Origin: Actinomycetota bacterium | GTDB lineage: Bacteria; Actinomycetota; Acidimicrobiia; Acidimicrobiales; Aldehydirespiratoraceae | Direction of reading: 5' to 3' | Assembly (NCBI GenBank): GCA_012271125.1 | Contig: JAAXHB010000150.1 | Span: forward strand, 1 to 7,377 | Length of the DNA: 7,377 bases | Shown here: positions 5,503 through 7,377 of the stretch, piece by piece | Position numbering within the stretch: the first letter of the stretch is position 1 | Layout: every line of letters begins with the position of its first letter | Position numbers and translations under genes: made by a program | The notes under the pieces: model-generated | The model's input: only the letters and a program-made list of their open reading frames with translations | Told to the model about the DNA's origin: nothing | Database searches by the model: none

Positions 5503-6230
5503 TTGTAGTGGGTGGAGTGGAGGGTGAGACCATGGGGTGGGGCTGGGGACGGCACAGAATCGCGGTTTTTGGCTTCGAGGGCTTGTTTGACGGCACTAAT
5601 CGGGCGTTTACCGGTACCGATTGCTGTCAATAGTGCGACAATTGAGCGAACCATCTGATGGCAAAACGACTTCGCTTCAATTTCGATAACGACGTTGTCT
5701 TGCTCGCGCCAGAGATCTAGCCGGTGGACATGGCGAGTTAGGTCAGTGTCTGGGCTGGGTCGACGGCAGAACGAGCTGAAATCGTGGGTGCCGACTAGAT
5801 ATTGGGCGGCTTCGGTCATTTTGTCGATGTCTAGAGGTGTGTTGACGTGCCAGGACATGTGAGCTTGGAGCGGGTCTGCGACTTGTTGGTTCAAAATCAG
5901 ATAGCGATACGTCCGAGACACACATGAGAACCGAGCATGAAAGTCCTCTGACACAATCGCCGGCTCGGATACCACGATCTCTGGCCTGCACATACGATTC
6001 ACCGCCTTCACCAAACCTTCGAGGTCAGTGCCTGTTGTGGTGAAGTGGATGGTTTGGGAGCGGGCGTGGACGCCGGCGTCGGTGCGACCCGCGCAAGTCA
6101 ATTCAACAGGATGTCCTACATAGCGGCCAATGGCATCGCCAAGAACGCCTCCGACAGTGCGCACTCCTGGATTAATCGCAAACCCATGAAACCCAGCACC
6201 GTTGTACGCAACGGTGAGGCGCACCCGCAT
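5493..6230 (-). CDS. truA: tRNA pseudouridine(38-40) synthase TruA
   Basis: Isomerises uridines 38-40 in the anticodon arm of many tRNAs. The 245-residue product begins MRVRLTVAYNGAGFHGFA and PGVRTVGG, as in TruA. It has the catalytic block CAGRTDAGVHA with the nucleophile Asp51, FHARFSCVSRTYRYLI in the middle (the TruA RxxxxRxY region), THDFSSFCR and then the C-terminal FCHQMVRSIVALLTAIGTGK motif. Length and motif order match the actinobacterial form. ATG 6230 lies 15 nt after the rplQ stop. I see no proper ribosome binding site there, so translational coupling to rplQ is likely. The gene ends in a 14-bp sequence duplicated just downstream. Confidence 0.97.
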   Translation of the reverse strand: MRVRLTVAYNGAGFHGFAINPGVRTVGGVLGDAIGRYVGHPVELTCAGRTDAGVHARSQTIHFTTTGTDLEGLVKAVNRMCRPEIVVSEPAIVSEDFHARFSCVSRTYRYLILNQQVADPLQAHMSWHVNTPLDIDKMTEAAQYLVGTHDFSSFCRRPSPDTDLTRHVHRLDLWREQDNVVIEIEAKSFCHQMVRSIVALLTAIGTGKRPISAVKQALEAKNRDSVPSPAPPHGLTLHSTHYNPM

Positions 6231-6245
6231 TACAGGTGCTGTGGG

Positions 6246-6635
6246 TTAGAGGAGTTCGATGCGGGCCATTGGGGCGTTGTCGCCGGTGCGGGGGCCGAGC
6301 TTGATAATGCGGGTGTAGCCGCCCTGGCGATCCTCGTAACGAGGCCCGATCTCTGAAAACAGCTCCGACGCCATCTCGCGATCCCCCAGAAACTTCACGA
6401 CCTGGCGGTGGTTGTGCACCCCGCCCTTGCGGGCTTTAGTGATCATCTTTTCCGCGATTGGGCGCATGGCCTTGGCCTTCGCCAATGTGGTGGTGATTCC
6501 ACCGGTGCGTGTTGAGTCCTCAAAGCGTGCCTGAATATCGGCAGCAACCAGGGACGCAACGAGGTTTGCCATCATCAGCTTTTGATGTTGGCTGCTACCT
6601 CCAAAACGGCGGCCTTTGCGTGGACGTGCTGGCAT
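6246..6635 (-). CDS. rplQ: 50S ribosomal protein L17
   Basis: L17 is a 50S protein near the peptide exit tunnel. The 129-residue product starts [18 protein letters not shown] and contains the family block with [20 protein letters not shown], the [21 protein letters not shown] region and the closing [24 protein letters not shown]. It ends straight after that core and lacks the long C-terminal tail found in many Actinobacteria. ATG 6635 is only 2 nt beyond the rpoA stop with no visible ribosome binding site, which points to translation coupled to rpoA. Confidence 0.98.
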   Translation of the reverse strand: MPARPRKGRRFGGSSQHQKLMMANLVASLVAADIQARFEDSTRTGGITTTLAKAKAMRPIAEKMITKARKGGVHNHRQVVKFLGDREMASELFSEIGPRYEDRQGGYTRIIKLGPRTGDNAPMARIELL

Positions 6636-6637
6636 GG

Positions 6638-7377
6638 CTAGGCGTCGAGATCGTCGTCGTCGACATCGTCGTCGGAACCTTCGCCGGCAAGAGTCAAGCC
6701 GCGGTCATCGAGCATCAACAGCACCTCATCGAGGCTCTTGTCACCGAAATTGGCGATTGACAACAAATCATCTTTGGTGCAAGCCAACAAATCGCTCAGA
6801 GTATGAATCTGAGCACGCTTAAGGCAATTGCGGGGACGCTCGGTCAAGTCCAGGTCGTCGATCATGATCTCGATGGTGGCGTCGATGCTGCTCGCGGTGG
6901 CGGTGTCGCTGAGGGTCAAGCCTTGAGGGGCTTCGCTCAGGTTTTCCACCAGCTCGACCAGTGATTTGAGCGTGGCGCCAGCCGAAGCCAGAGCCTCAGA
7001 CGGAGAAATAGAACCATCGGTTTCGATCTCAAGGATCAACATGTCATAGTCGGTTGACTGTGCGACACGAGTGGCTTCAACATTGAACGCAACACGGCGC
7101 ACCGGTGAAAAGATCGCATCAACAGGAATCACACCAATCGCAGCGGCTTGTTGTTGATTGTCTTCAGCAGAGGCATAGCCGCGACCTTTGGAAACGGTGA
7201 TGTCCAAAGCGAGGCGTTCATTGCTGTCGATAGTGGCAATTTCAAGCTCGGGATTGAAGATCATCACGTCGGGGTTTTGCAAAATGTCAGCCCCAGTTAC
7301 ATCGGCGGGACCACGCACATCGAGACGCATGGTGACGGGCTCATCAACCATCACAGACAGCACCAAATCTTTGAGGT
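6638..7377 (-). CDS. rpoA: DNA-directed RNA polymerase subunit alpha, N-terminus outside the window
   Basis: The alpha subunit dimerises to seed RNA polymerase assembly and contacts promoters and activators. The window holds 245 codons to TAG 6638-6640. The frame is open to the right edge, so roughly the first 90 residues are missing and the codon TTG at 7366 is internal. Visible parts are [31 protein letters not shown] and [20 protein letters not shown] of the assembly domain, a linker, and the C-terminal domain with [21 protein letters not shown] and NFGDKSLDE. The latter two keep the Arg, Asn, Gly, Lys and Ser that in E. coli (R265, N268, G296, K298, S299) bind the UP element. The protein ends in an acidic tail, [11 protein letters not shown]. 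rplQ starts 2 nt after the stop. Confidence 0.98.
   Translation of the reverse strand, partial: LKDLVLSVMVDEPVTMRLDVRGPADVTGADILQNPDVMIFNPELEIATIDSNERLALDITVSKGRGYASAEDNQQQAAAIGVIPVDAIFSPVRRVAFNVEATRVAQSTDYDMLILEIETDGSISPSEALASAGATLKSLVELVENLSEAPQGLTLSDTATASSIDATIEIMIDDLDLTERPRNCLKRAQIHTLSDLLACTKDDLLSIANFGDKSLDEVLLMLDDRGLTLAGEGSDDDVDDDDLDA

Noticed and set aside
6641..6675. GTC/GTCGTC triplet-rich stretch as a possible microsatellite
   Set aside because: It encodes the Asp-rich C-terminal tail of RpoA; acidic tails are ordinary for alpha subunits of this group.

Overview
The window carries one minus-strand block of core genes, read right to left: rpoA (N-terminus cut by the right edge), rplQ, truA, then after a gap of about 940 bp rplM, rpsI, glmM and a glmS-like gene that runs off the left edge. 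This order, transcription machinery and ribosomal proteins followed by the two first steps of amino-sugar synthesis, is typical of Actinobacteria. The unusually large GlmS-like glutaminase domain, the moderate rather than high GC content, and starts that often lack a strong ribosome binding site suggest an Acidimicrobiia-type actinobacterium. That placement is inference, not proof.

Right part (5493-7377): rpoA, rplQ and truA are packed with gaps of 2 and 15 nt and are surely one transcript continuing from the large ribosomal protein operon. RpoA binds promoters and builds RNA polymerase, L17 is a 50S protein, and TruA modifies the anticodon arm of tRNAs.

Middle (4554-5492): the truA-rplM gap is the accessory part. 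It holds two broken plus-strand reading frames, opposed to the core genes. One is an unidentified frame interrupted by a TGA (4741-5085). The other is a 76-residue piece (5134-5364) that resembles the N-terminus of a Mod-type adenine DNA methyltransferase. Beyond them lie a 12-bp perfect palindrome, a very AT-rich block and a 14-bp direct repeat of the truA 3' end, which together look like a scar of DNA gain and decay. At the left side of the gap a candidate promoter (TTGAAG-16-TAGGAT) and a structured leader of about 130 nt precede rplM.

Left part (1-4553): rplM and rpsI form the usual L13-S9 pair. They are followed, with no visible terminator, by glmM and the glmS-like gene, 12 nt apart. 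GlmS makes glucosamine-6-phosphate and GlmM converts it to glucosamine-1-phosphate, so the pair feeds peptidoglycan precursor synthesis. The glmS-like reading frame is intact through 735 codons. It is already longer than a complete ordinary GlmS and carries two insertions in the glutaminase domain plus two short in-frame tandem repeats.
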